A stretch of DNA of 64,000 nucleotides from Pseudomonas sp. CBZ-4 (GCF_000346755.1 NZ_ANNV01000031.1:81231-145230), one strand, 5' to 3'. Shown: positions 28,562-37,088, numbered from the stretch's first letter. Numbers and translations: made by a program. Notes: generated by a model not told the origin, from the sequence alone.

Positions 28562-30127
28562 TCAGCGGCTCAGATACATCCGCGTCGTCAGCAAATAAAC
28601 CGGCAACCCAGAAACCAAAATCAACAACGCCGCATACGGCGCCGCCGCCGCAAACTCCACATTCGAGGTATGCGCCCACACCGCCGTCGCCAGGGTATTC
28701 AACCCCGTCGGGCTCAGCAGCAAGGTCGCCGTCAATTCCTTCATCGCATCCAGAAACACCAACGCAAACGCCGCCCCCAACGCCGGAAAGATAATCGGCA
28801 AGGTCACCCGGCAAAACGCGCTGAACGACGACGCGCCCAAGGTGCGCGCAGCCTCTTCCAATTGCGGTGCCGCCTTGTTCAACGCCGTACGGATCGGCGC
28901 CTGGGCCAAGGGCAAAAACAGCAGCGCATACGCAATCAGCAATAGCGCCGACGTCTGATACAGCGCCGGCACGTAATGCAGCGCGAAATACACCAGCGTC
29001 AGCGCAATCACCAAGCCGGGCAGGGCGTGCAGCAGGTACGGCAAGCGCTCGGCCCAGATCGCCAGTTGGCCTTTGTAACGCACCACCAGCAGCCCGACCG
29101 GCACCGCCAGCACCAGGCACAGCGCGGCGCCGCCGAGGGACAGCGCCAGGGAGGACAGCAGCGCCTCACTGATCGCCGCCACCGGAAACGCTGCCGACGA
29201 ACCGACCGCCAGCCAATAGCCGAGCATCCCCAGCGGAATGCCACTGCCGATGATCGCCAGCGTCAGGCAATAGACTTGCCCCAGCGGCGCCCACTTGCCC
29301 AGGCGCACCTGTTCGGCATGCCGCGCCGCGCCCTGGCCGATACGCACGTGGCGGCCCTTGCCGCGTACGCGCAGCTCCAGCCACAGCAGCGTCAGGCACA
29401 TCACCAGCAATACCGCCGAGAGCATCGCCGCATTGGCGTTGCTGAATTCCAGTTCGAATTGCTGGTAGATCGCGGTGGTGAAGGTCTGCAAGCCGATGAT
29501 CGACAACGCGCCGAATTCCACCAGCATATGCAACGCAATCAACAGCGCCCCGGCCAGCAGCGATGGCCACAGCAAGGGCAGGGTGACGCGCCAGAACACG
29601 CCCCAGCGATTCAGCCCTAGAGTGCGCGCGGACTCTTCCAAAGACGGATCAAGATTGCGCAGCGTCGCCGCCACCGGCAGGAACACCAGCGGGTACTTCG
29701 ACAGGCTCATCACCAGGATCGCGCCGCCGAGCCCTTCGAAGCTGGCGCTCAGCGACACCCAGGTAAAGCTGCTGACAAACGCCGGCACCGCAAACGGCAG
29801 GCACAGGATCACGCCCCAGATGCGTCGCCCCGGCAGGTTGCTGCGTTCCAGCAACCACGCCAGCGACAGCCCGACCACGCCGCACGTCAGCGTCACGCCC
29901 ACCATCAGCGCCAGGGTGTTGCGCAGCAGGCCAAACACATACGGGCGCCACAACAGATGCACGGCCTCGGCCCAGCCCGCCTGCCAGGCCTTGAGCCCGA
30001 CATACGCCAGTGGCAGCAGGCTCAGGCCCACCAGGAACAACACGGGCAACAGCAGCCAGATCGACGGCCGTTTGCGCCGTGGGCTGAACCCCCCGCGCAG
30101 GGCGGGGGCGGAGAGCGACGGGTTCAT
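28562..30127 (-). CDS. ferric-iron ABC transporter permease (FbpB/HitB type)
   Basis: This 521-residue permease carries two fused six-helix units, each with the EAA cytoplasmic loop of binding-protein-dependent permeases: EESARTLGLNRWGVFWRVTLP and EEAARTLGASSFSAFCRVTLP. Such two-unit permeases import ferric ions released from binding proteins in the periplasm. It overlaps the binding-protein gene by three bases (ATG within the TGA region). No ATPase gene (FbpC) follows, so the ATPase must be elsewhere, as in several pseudomonad loci of this kind. Confidence 0.9.
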   Translation of the reverse strand: MNPSLSAPALRGGFSPRRKRPSIWLLLPVLFLVGLSLLPLAYVGLKAWQAGWAEAVHLLWRPYVFGLLRNTLALMVGVTLTCGVVGLSLAWLLERSNLPGRRIWGVILCLPFAVPAFVSSFTWVSLSASFEGLGGAILVMSLSKYPLVFLPVAATLRNLDPSLEESARTLGLNRWGVFWRVTLPLLWPSLLAGALLIALHMLVEFGALSIIGLQTFTTAIYQQFELEFSNANAAMLSAVLLVMCLTLLWLELRVRGKGRHVRIGQGAARHAEQVRLGKWAPLGQVYCLTLAIIGSGIPLGMLGYWLAVGSSAAFPVAAISEALLSSLALSLGGAALCLVLAVPVGLLVVRYKGQLAIWAERLPYLLHALPGLVIALTLVYFALHYVPALYQTSALLLIAYALLFLPLAQAPIRTALNKAAPQLEEAARTLGASSFSAFCRVTLPIIFPALGAAFALVFLDAMKELTATLLLSPTGLNTLATAVWAHTSNVEFAAAAPYAALLILVSGLPVYLLTTRMYLSR

Positions 30128-31140
30128 CAGTTCAAGCCAACGTCACGTTCCAGGTCCAGGGCTTCTTCGGCGTTGCCCAGGTCGGCGGGGGTGACCTTCG
30201 GCGGTTGCAGCTCGCTAAAGGGCTTGAGGCCACGGCTGGATTCCATGCCCTTGCGCAGCGGGTATTCGGCCGAGGTGTTGGTGATCACGCGCTGGCCTTC
30301 TTCACTGGCCATGAACGCCAGCAGTTGCTGGGCTTCCTTGGGGTGCTTGCTGGATTTGAGCGCCGCCGCCGAGGACACGGTGATCAGGCCGCCGACATCA
30401 CCATCGGTAAAGTAGTGCAGTTGCGAATCCAGATTGGTCTTTTCCTTTTTCAGGGCAAACCAGTAGTAGTTGTTCACCAGCACGGTGGCCACTTCGCCGT
30501 TCTCCACGGCTTTGAGGGCGACCATATTGTTGCTGTACACCTTGCCGAAGGCGCGCAGGCCGGTCAGCCATTCTTCGGCGGCGTCGCGCCCGTGCAGCTT
30601 GATGATCGCCACGGCCTGTTCCTGGAATGCGCCGCTGGTGGGCACGAAGCCGACTTTGCCTTGCCACTCGGGGCCGGCGAAATCCAGCACCGACTTGGGC
30701 AGGTCTTTTTCGGCGATCAGTTTCGGGTTGAAGGCCACGACGCGGGTGCGCGCGGTCACGCCCATCCAGTCGCCATTGGCGCCGACGTAGTCCTTGGGCA
30801 AGACGTCGAGGGTGCTGGCGTCGATCTTGGCCAGGATGCCCTGCTCACCGAGTTTGTTCAGCGGCGGTGATTCTTCGGTGTAGATCACGTCGGCCGGGGA
30901 GCGCGCGCCTTCTTCGACGACCTGGCTGGCCAGCTGGTTGCTGCTGCCTTTGCGCACGTTGACGTGAATGCCGGTCTTGGCTTCGAAGGCCTTGGCGAGT
31001 TCATCGCCGACTTCCTTGTGCTGACCGTTGTAGAGCGTGAGGGTGACCGGGTCGGCGGCCATTGCGGTGGAGGCGCCAAGCACCAGGCTCAGCAGAGAAG
31101 CGGCCAGGCCGCGCAGCAGGGGTTTGTTGCGAATCGTCAT
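30127..31140 (-). CDS. ferric-iron ABC transporter substrate-binding protein (FbpA/HitA type)
   Basis: This 337-residue periplasmic protein has a signal peptide cut after STAMA (about residue 28) and the family's opening strand VTLTLYNGQHKEVGDEL. The paired tyrosines in NNYYWFAL match the iron-ligating Tyr-Tyr of FbpA-type ferric-binding proteins. The ATG at 31140 is preferred because it starts the signal peptide. It is the first gene of a two-gene operon with the permease. A Fur-like palindrome lies 34 bases upstream. Confidence 0.9.
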   Translation of the reverse strand: MTIRNKPLLRGLAASLLSLVLGASTAMAADPVTLTLYNGQHKEVGDELAKAFEAKTGIHVNVRKGSSNQLASQVVEEGARSPADVIYTEESPPLNKLGEQGILAKIDASTLDVLPKDYVGANGDWMGVTARTRVVAFNPKLIAEKDLPKSVLDFAGPEWQGKVGFVPTSGAFQEQAVAIIKLHGRDAAEEWLTGLRAFGKVYSNNMVALKAVENGEVATVLVNNYYWFALKKEKTNLDSQLHYFTDGDVGGLITVSSAAALKSSKHPKEAQQLLAFMASEEGQRVITNTSAEYPLRKGMESSRGLKPFSELQPPKVTPADLGNAEEALDLERDVGLN

Positions 31141-31173
31141 GCGGGTACATCCTCGCTTACGGCTACATATCTG

Positions 31174-31199
31174 GAAACAATGATAAACGATATTGTTTC
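31174..31199 (-). promoter_or_regulatory. Fur-like palindrome upstream of the iron ABC operon
   Basis: The perfect arms GAAACAAT and ATTGTTTC flank GATAAACGAT. Aligned to the AATGATAAT-N-ATTATCATT form of the Fur box, 13 of 18 positions agree. The site fits iron repression of the ABC genes; another palindrome-binding regulator is possible. Confidence 0.5.
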
Positions 31200-31265
31200 T
31201 CAAGGGCCGTTCCGCGGGAAAACCGCCGACTGCATAGGAATTACTTCGTTATGCATACAAAGCCA

Positions 31266-31284
31266 AGTGAGATTCATTCGTATC
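31266..31284 (+). promoter_or_regulatory. Fur-box candidate upstream of the TonB-dependent receptor
   Basis: AGTGAGATTCATTCGTATC agrees with the pseudomonad Fur pattern AATGAGAAT-N-ATTCTCATT at 13 of 18 positions. It lies 68 bases before the receptor ATG. Confidence 0.5.
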
Positions 31285-31296
31285 TGTGAGTAGTAT

Positions 31297-31328
31297 CACT
31301 GCGTCGCCCGAGAGGGCCTATCGCAGTG
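31297..31328 (+). promoter_or_regulatory. 5'-UTR stem-loop before the receptor gene
   Basis: The nested stems CACTGCG/CGCAGTG and GCCC/GGGC with a GAGA loop form a strong hairpin 23 bases before the ATG. There is no T-run, so it is not a standard terminator. It could stabilise or control the leader. Confidence 0.45.
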
Positions 31329-31351
31329 CATGACCACTACAGGTTCCCGCT

Positions 31352-34300
31352 ATGTCCGCCTTTGGCCCACCCCCGTCCTTAAGCCGTTTGAAGCCTTTGG
31401 CTTGCTCGATTCTGATGGCGTTTTCCGCGCCTTATGTCTGCGCTGATACGCCGATCAAGATGGGTTCCAATCCCATCGAGCTGCCCGGCGGCGTCGAAGA
31501 GAAAGCCGAGCACGAACTGCAGGCCATCGAAGTCAACGGCGAGTTCGAGACCAAGGATGAGCGCGGGCAGAACAATGTCTTCGCCAAGGACATCTCCAAC
31601 GTCTACGTCGGCAAGACCGAGCTGGAGCGCTACAAGGGCACCAGCGTGGCGGATGTGTTCCAGGGACTCAACGGTGTGTACAGCGGCGACTCGCGCAACA
31701 GCGGCGCGCTGGACCCGAACATCCGTGGCATCCAGGGCGAAGGGCGCATTCCGGTTACCGTTGATGGCACCGAGCAGGCCACGGCGGTGTGGATGGGCTC
31801 GGCGGGCGTGGCCAACCGCAATTACATCGACCCGAACATGATCGGCAGTATTTCGGTGGAGAAGGGGCCATCGCTGAACCCGGATATCAAGAGCGGTGTG
31901 GGTGGTTCGGTGGAGATCAAGACCCTCGACCTGGATGACATCCTGCGGCCGGGCGAAACCTTTGCGCTGGAGCTCAAGACTGAGACCGGGACCAATTCGG
32001 TGAAGCCGGATGAAACCGGGATGAAGACCTTCGGGCGCGACTATCGGGATATTCCGGGTGCCTATGCCGGGTATGACGGCAACCTGATGTTTACCCAAGG
32101 TGGAGGCGGGACTGAGTTCAGTCCCAACACCGGCAAACACTCCGGCAACTTCGACTTCAATGACAACTCGTTTCGCCTCGCCACCGGTACGCGCCAAGAG
32201 AACTTCGACCTGTTCGGCGCCTACAGCTATCGCAAGAAGGGCAACTATTTCAGTGGCAAGGGGGGCGCCAAGCGCTACCAGACCAGCAGTTGGCTGGATG
32301 ATGCCAAGGCCGATGCCAAGGCAGCGGGGCTTCCGGGAGACACCAACGTACAGTCTTATGTAGCGAACCTGTTCTTGCCTGGGCACGAAGTCGCCAACAC
32401 CTCCAGCGAGATGCGCACCACTCTGCTCAAGGGCACGTTCTACCTGTCCGATGAGCAAAACCTGAAGCTGTCCTATATGCATAACGAGTCGGAGTACGGT
32501 GAAAGCTCGCCGTACCTGGTCAGTTACTACGTGGGGCTCGCCAAGGCCGGTGAGAACAACATCGGCCTGCAAATGCCCTACAGCGAGCTCAAGCAAGACA
32601 CCTATAACCTGACCTACAACTGGAACCCGGAAAACCCGCTGATCGACCTCAAGACCGGGCTGTGGATGACCCGCAGCAATACGCGGCGCCATCAGAACGG
32701 TGATGACGTATATGCGATAGCTGCGCGCTCTTTTCAGGATCAGGACGTGGCCTGGAATAACTATGTGCAGTGCCAGGCGGGTGTGAACGCAGGCAATTGT
32801 GGGGCGGCACCGGAGAAACTGCCGAACACCAATGACCGTTATTCGATTTATGCCAAGGCGCTGCAAGTTTCCCAGCATGATCGCTGGGGAGTGAACGTCA
32901 GCAACAAGTTGCAGTTGAGTGATGAGGTTGCGTTGACACTGTCCAGTGACTTCAGTGAGGAAAAGTTAGAACAGAAAGATGCTTCGGAAGGACGGGCGAC
33001 GACTCAATTTACGTGGGGCAATCGCTACATGGGACCGCGCAGTGGCGAGCGCCAGCAATATAACTTTGCATTCAGTGCGGACTGGACGCCGACGTCGTGG
33101 TTGTTGTTGACGGCGGGGGCTCGGTACAGCGATTACAACTCGTTTGATACGGGGCTTAAGCGGCATCGGGAAAATCAGGATGCGGGTTGGCAGGTCAACC
33201 CTGGTTATGATCGAAAGTCGTTTGAATATCAGCGGGTCATGACGGATGCGGAGAATCAGCAGTATGTAGATGCGGCCCACCAGCTTGTTGTTGATGAAAT
33301 AGTTCCTGAAGAGGAACTGCCCTTTATGCTTGCGAAGGACACTGTAAATGGAGTGCGTTATACGACCGAAACGGTAGAGGTTCCGTTTAACGGATTTACG
33401 CTGGATCGTTCACAGAATCCTTTTTTGAATGGTGCTATAAATTTGCAGGAGACGGTAAATAATCCTCAAGGCGCTTCGGGGGACTATGCTAAATACATTG
33501 TGAATCGTGCAAACTCGGGTGCTGGTTTATATGCTGCTGATCCGACCAATAAATGGGCGCTACCAAAAAAACGCAAGGATAGCGCTTGGGCTCCCATGGC
33601 AGGGGCGACGATTTTTTTAACCGAGCATGCACGGGTCTATGCACGCTACACAGAGTTCATTCGGTTTCCGTCCATTTACGAGGATACGCAAGCGGCATCG
33701 GGATACGCGGGGGCCAATGTGTCGAACAACAGTATGCGCCCTGAGCATTCGTATAATTGGGAGGTCGGCTACGTGCATGACTTGACCGGTTATTTCAAAA
33801 GCCTGCGTCATGCGGATTTCAAGATAAACTATTACGATAATACGATTCGTGATTTTGTTGATCGCGACTACTACTTCAACGTTGTGCAGTACGACAAGAA
33901 AATGTATTCGGGTATTGAGTTGCAAACCCGTTTCGACAGTGGCAAATACTTCAATAATTTTTCTGCGAGCTATCGGCTGAAGCAGAAATTGTGCGACAAG
34001 GATTACGCTGCGACGCTGGATCCTTATTACAATTCGGCGATCTCTTCCTGTGTGACAGCCGGCTTTCCCACGACATTCTCTCGCAGCAGCTTGCAGCCGA
34101 CGTATTCATTGAATATGGATGGCGGTGTGCGGTTGTTCAATGAAAGTCTGGAACTGGGCGCGCGCATGGTTTATCACAGCAGCGCTGTGAATAAGGATGA
34201 GGAGGATTGGATTCGTAATGGTGTGATGTATGTAGATGGTTATAACCGTCCGTTTAACTGGCACCCGATCTGGGTGTTCGATACCTACGCCAGTTATCAC

Positions 34301-34432
34301 GTGAATAAAAATGTTGACGTAGACTTCGGTGTCAACAACTTAACCAATCGCTATTACCTCGATCCGTTGGCTCGGGTAATGATGCCTGCGCCTGGGCGCA
34401 CCCTGAAACTTGGGTTGACTGCCCGATTCTGA
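31352..34432 (+). CDS. TonB-dependent outer-membrane receptor (hemophilin/heme receptor candidate)
   Basis: This 1026-residue receptor has a signal peptide (cut after VCA, about residue 31), a TonB-box-like IEVNGE, a plug domain (YKGTSVADVFQGLNGVYSGD, NIRGIQGEGRIPVTVDG, GSISVEKGP) and a long 22-strand barrel ending in LGLTARF with terminal Phe. The late motif YTEFIRFPSIYE followed by RPEHSYNWEVGY resembles the FRxP...NPEL region of heme and transferrin-type receptors. It is followed by a hemophilin-like secreted protein and a Slam translocator, the order of the Acinetobacter HphR-HphA-HsmA heme system. GC falls from about 62% in the plug to about 42% near 33.4 kb, suggesting a mosaic gene. 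Fur-like sites lie upstream. The ligand (heme or a heme-carrying hemophore) is inferred from the neighbours. Confidence 0.87.
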   Translation: MSAFGPPPSLSRLKPLACSILMAFSAPYVCADTPIKMGSNPIELPGGVEEKAEHELQAIEVNGEFETKDERGQNNVFAKDISNVYVGKTELERYKGTSVADVFQGLNGVYSGDSRNSGALDPNIRGIQGEGRIPVTVDGTEQATAVWMGSAGVANRNYIDPNMIGSISVEKGPSLNPDIKSGVGGSVEIKTLDLDDILRPGETFALELKTETGTNSVKPDETGMKTFGRDYRDIPGAYAGYDGNLMFTQGGGGTEFSPNTGKHSGNFDFNDNSFRLATGTRQENFDLFGAYSYRKKGNYFSGKGGAKRYQTSSWLDDAKADAKAAGLPGDTNVQSYVANLFLPGHEVANTSSEMRTTLLKGTFYLSDEQNLKLSYMHNESEYGESSPYLVSYYVGLAKAGENNIGLQMPYSELKQDTYNLTYNWNPENPLIDLKTGLWMTRSNTRRHQNGDDVYAIAARSFQDQDVAWNNYVQCQAGVNAGNCGAAPEKLPNTNDRYSIYAKALQVSQHDRWGVNVSNKLQLSDEVALTLSSDFSEEKLEQKDASEGRATTQFTWGNRYMGPRSGERQQYNFAFSADWTPTSWLLLTAGARYSDYNSFDTGLKRHRENQDAGWQVNPGYDRKSFEYQRVMTDAENQQYVDAAHQLVVDEIVPEEELPFMLAKDTVNGVRYTTETVEVPFNGFTLDRSQNPFLNGAINLQETVNNPQGASGDYAKYIVNRANSGAGLYAADPTNKWALPKKRKDSAWAPMAGATIFLTEHARVYARYTEFIRFPSIYEDTQAASGYAGANVSNNSMRPEHSYNWEVGYVHDLTGYFKSLRHADFKINYYDNTIRDFVDRDYYFNVVQYDKKMYSGIELQTRFDSGKYFNNFSASYRLKQKLCDKDYAATLDPYYNSAISSCVTAGFPTTFSRSSLQPTYSLNMDGGVRLFNESLELGARMVYHSSAVNKDEEDWIRNGVMYVDGYNRPFNWHPIWVFDTYASYHVNKNVDVDFGVNNLTNRYYLDPLARVMMPAPGRTLKLGLTARF

Positions 34433-34439
34433 TTTTTTG

Positions 34440-34459
34440 CTGTTTTTAATCAAAAACAG
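34440..34459 (+). terminator. weak stem-loop between receptor and hemophilin-like gene
   Basis: The arms CTGTTTTT and AAAAACAG with an AATC loop are followed by TGGTTTTTATC. It may attenuate read-through, or protect the mRNA end. Confidence 0.4.
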
Positions 34460-34490
34460 TGGTTTTTATCATTCTAACTAGGAAGTTGTT

Positions 34491-35327
34491 ATGAAAAAGC
34501 TGTTTGCGTTTACTGCTCTTGCTTTGGCCGCTTCGGGTAGCTTTGCTGCCACTGTAACGGGTGGTTCTTCCACGACGTATGTCTCAGTGCTGCCGTCCAA
34601 TATGCAGGGCGTTGGTGAGGTTGGGATTGCTATGCCGACGGCTGTGGGTGGCACGGCGGATGTCAGCAAGGTTGTCAGTTTCAAAAGCGGCCCCATCGCT
34701 CAAACCAACGCTTTGATCCCGACCGCCGGCACCACATCCGCGCACATCGTGATGAACGGCGTGAAGATCTCCGAAACCTGGAAATCGTCCGTCACCTATG
34801 GCACCCAAGTGTATTCCTATCGCCAGATCTCCGACCCGCTGCCTAACTTCCCTCAGTTTGGCGGTGAAGTGATCGCCAAGGTGCCGGGTGTCGAGGTGTA
34901 CTTCGGTGAATGGGCGCCGCGTAAAACCGGCGTTCAGCCAGATAACAGCACGGACCTCAACCTGACCAGTGCCAATCGTACGGTGTTCTACGCCGGTGAA
35001 AACGCGACGACCGCCATGCCAACCTTGGTTAACGCCAAGTACGACGTAGTCGGTATCAAACGGTTTGATCCAAGTGCGCCAAGCGTTTCCTCGGGGACCC
35101 TGAACGTCAACTACGGCGGCAGCGCTGGCACCATCGCAGGCTCTATTGCTGGCGGTGCAGGTACTGTGAACTTCAGCGGTACCAATATTGCCTCGAACGG
35201 GTCGTTCCAAAACGCTAACACTACTATCAAAGGCCAGTTCTACGGCACCGGTGCAGAAGCCATGGCCGGTATCTACAACACTGGCAACACCGCCACCAGC
35301 GTCGCCTTCGGCGGCAAGAAGCAATAA
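34491..35327 (+). CDS. secreted hemophilin-like protein, probable Slam substrate
   Basis: This 278-residue protein has a type I signal peptide cut near SGSFA|AT and no lipobox, so it should be soluble rather than lipid-anchored. Residues 20-190 form an N-terminal 'handle' part. The last 80 residues are Gly/Asn-rich strands ending GQFYGTGAEAMAGIYN...VAFGGKK, the pattern of the C-terminal eight-stranded barrel in TbpB-like and hemophilin (HphA) proteins. Family knowledge: Slam proteins move such substrates across the outer membrane, and HphA captures heme. AGGAAG precedes the ATG. It lies between the receptor and Slam genes. Heme binding is inferred and no ligand residue is claimed. Confidence 0.75.
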   Translation: MKKLFAFTALALAASGSFAATVTGGSSTTYVSVLPSNMQGVGEVGIAMPTAVGGTADVSKVVSFKSGPIAQTNALIPTAGTTSAHIVMNGVKISETWKSSVTYGTQVYSYRQISDPLPNFPQFGGEVIAKVPGVEVYFGEWAPRKTGVQPDNSTDLNLTSANRTVFYAGENATTAMPTLVNAKYDVVGIKRFDPSAPSVSSGTLNVNYGGSAGTIAGSIAGGAGTVNFSGTNIASNGSFQNANTTIKGQFYGTGAEAMAGIYNTGNTATSVAFGGKKQ

Positions 35328-35344
35328 CTAAAACCCCGCGTCAG

Positions 35345-35373
35345 AAAAGGGAGAGTTGATCTCTCCCTTTTTC
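35345..35373 (+). terminator. terminator between the hemophilin-like and Slam genes
   Basis: The stem AAAAGGGAGAG/CTCTCCCTTTT with a TTGAT loop ends in a T-run, so most transcripts should stop after the hemophilin-like gene and only read-through or a separate promoter would give Slam mRNA. Confidence 0.85.
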
Positions 35374-35403
35374 ATCATCGTCCCTTCGCTGGATCTGACC
35401 CAC

Positions 35404-36891
35404 ATGCCCCTGTGCCTGCCCCTGCGGCTTGCTTTAACCCTATTCCTGAGTTCATTGGCCTGCACCGCCTGGGCCGATGAAGACGACACCCGGCAACTGC
35501 TGAACAAGATCGACCGCACCATGGCCGAGCGCGAGCGCGCCCATCTGGTGGATACCGACCCGGCCAAGGACAACGCCTCGCTGATCACCATTGAGGGCCG
35601 TACCTACAACGTACAGAACACCCTGGAAGACCTCGGCCCTGCGATCTACGTCACGCTGAATTTGCAGCAGTGGTCCAAGGTGCGCCAGTTCGTCGAGCGC
35701 TACCGCCAGTTGCCCGGCCATGAGCCGGCGTTGGTGTCGATGGCTGAGGGCATGCTGGCCCGTCAGGACAAGCACTACCGCGAAGCGATTGCCAGCCTGC
35801 GCAGGGCGGTGGCGCAAAATCCTTCATTCGTCCGGGCGAAGCTGGAGCTGGCGCGAGCGCTGTTCGAAGACAATCAATCCCGCGAAGCCAAGGCGTTGTT
35901 TGAAGAAGTGGCGCAAAGCACGGTGCCCGAGCAGGTGGTGCCGGTGCTGGAGGGGTATCAAGGCGCATTGCGCGAGCGCGACAGTTGGCATGGTTCGGTG
36001 TCGATGGGCACTGGCTACAACAGCAATATCAACCAGGCCAACGGCATGACCACGCGTACTCAGGTGTGCAGTTTTTTTGAGTGCGTCGAGACCAACCGCA
36101 AGATGCCCGTGCCAATCAAATCCTCCAGCCTGGTGTATGACGCGGTGGCCGAGCGGCGTTTTCAGATCGAGGGCAACCACCACCTGCTGGTGCGCGGGTT
36201 GAGTTACGGCAATTACTACCATCGGCACAAGGAAGACGAGCCGCAGACCTATTACGACGACAACACCAGTGTGATCTACGTTGGCTACAACTACTTGAGT
36301 GCGCTGGATGATGTGTCGGTCTCACCGCTGTTCGAGAGTTACTGGGGTGATCGACATAACAAGTATCAGGCGACGGGGCTGCGTACCGAGTGGAAACACA
36401 CACTGACCGAGCGCTTGCAACTTACCGCCCAGGCGCAACAGAAGCATTTTCGCTTCCAGGGTGAAGAGCGCGATTACTTCGAGAATTACGACGAGCGCAT
36501 GGTGGGCGGTTCTGCTTCCTACCTGCTGGGTAGCCAGACCCTGGTGTACGGCGGCCTGACCTACACGCGCCGCACCCAGCCGCAGGAATCGGCCCGCAAC
36601 AAGGAGTACATGGCCAGCCTGGGTCTGTATCGGATGTTTGATGTGGGGATCAATCTGAATGCCACCGCGCTGTACCGGCGTACGTGTTATGACGAGGCGG
36701 ACGCTTTTCTCGGCGGCCTGCGCGAAGATCGCCAGCAGATCTATATCGCCAACCTGGCCGTACCGCGATTCAAGTTCGCCGGCCTGGTGCCCAGCCTTTA
36801 CGTGAAGCGTACGGTCAACGCGAGCAGCATCGACTGGGCATACACCTACCGCCAGACCGAAGTGGCACTCAAAGTCGAAAAGAGCTTTTAG
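35404..36891 (+). CDS. Slam (surface lipoprotein assembly modulator, DUF560) outer-membrane translocator
   Basis: Slam proteins export TbpB-like lipoproteins or hemophilins across the outer membrane. The 495 residues have a signal peptide (cut after TAWA), a TPR-like helical periplasmic domain (about 45-195; YREAIASLRRAVAQNPSFVRAKLELARALFEDN) and a C-terminal barrel of alternating strands (about 200-495; HGSVSMGTGYNSNINQAN, ending ALKVEKSF with terminal Phe). The ATG at 35404 is preferred because an upstream TTG lies in a terminator. A weak ribosome site fits low expression. It is the third gene of the receptor-hemophilin-Slam set. Confidence 0.87.
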   Translation: MPLCLPLRLALTLFLSSLACTAWADEDDTRQLLNKIDRTMAERERAHLVDTDPAKDNASLITIEGRTYNVQNTLEDLGPAIYVTLNLQQWSKVRQFVERYRQLPGHEPALVSMAEGMLARQDKHYREAIASLRRAVAQNPSFVRAKLELARALFEDNQSREAKALFEEVAQSTVPEQVVPVLEGYQGALRERDSWHGSVSMGTGYNSNINQANGMTTRTQVCSFFECVETNRKMPVPIKSSSLVYDAVAERRFQIEGNHHLLVRGLSYGNYYHRHKEDEPQTYYDDNTSVIYVGYNYLSALDDVSVSPLFESYWGDRHNKYQATGLRTEWKHTLTERLQLTAQAQQKHFRFQGEERDYFENYDERMVGGSASYLLGSQTLVYGGLTYTRRTQPQESARNKEYMASLGLYRMFDVGINLNATALYRRTCYDEADAFLGGLREDRQQIYIANLAVPRFKFAGLVPSLYVKRTVNASSIDWAYTYRQTEVALKVEKSF

Positions 36892-36904
36892 GAGGTCAGA
36901 AACG

Positions 36905-36928
36905 AAAAAACCCGCTTTCGCGGGTTTG
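36905..36928 (-). terminator. terminator of tRNA-Leu copy 1
   Basis: The stem AAACCCGC/GCGGGTTT with a GAAA loop (minus strand) is followed by a T-run. It can also stop transcripts coming from the Slam gene. Confidence 0.88.
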
Positions 36929-36937
36929 ATCTGAATT

Positions 36938-37024
36938 TGGTGCCCAGGAGAAGACTCGAACTTCCACGACCTTGCGATCACCAGCACCTGAAGCTGGCGT
37001 GTCTACCAATTTCACCACCTGGGC
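36938..37024 (-). tRNA. tRNA-Leu (CAG), copy 1
   Basis: These 87 bases on the minus strand fold as a class II tRNA: acceptor GCCCAGG/CCTGGGC, anticodon stem CCAGC/GCTGG with loop TTCAGGT, long variable arm, TTCGAGT T-loop and an encoded CCA end. The anticodon CAG reads leucine CUG codons, the commonest leucine codon in GC-rich pseudomonads. Confidence 0.96.
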
Positions 37025-37059
37025 ATTATCAAGCAACGTTGCCGCTGCTGATGGGTCGA

Positions 37060-37088
37060 ACTATACGGCGGGCTTTTAGATCTGTAAA
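37060..37088 (-). promoter_or_regulatory. sigma-70 promoter of tRNA-Leu copy 1
   Basis: On the minus strand TTTACA and TATAGT are separated by 17 bases, about 36 bases before the tRNA 5' end. Confidence 0.82.
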
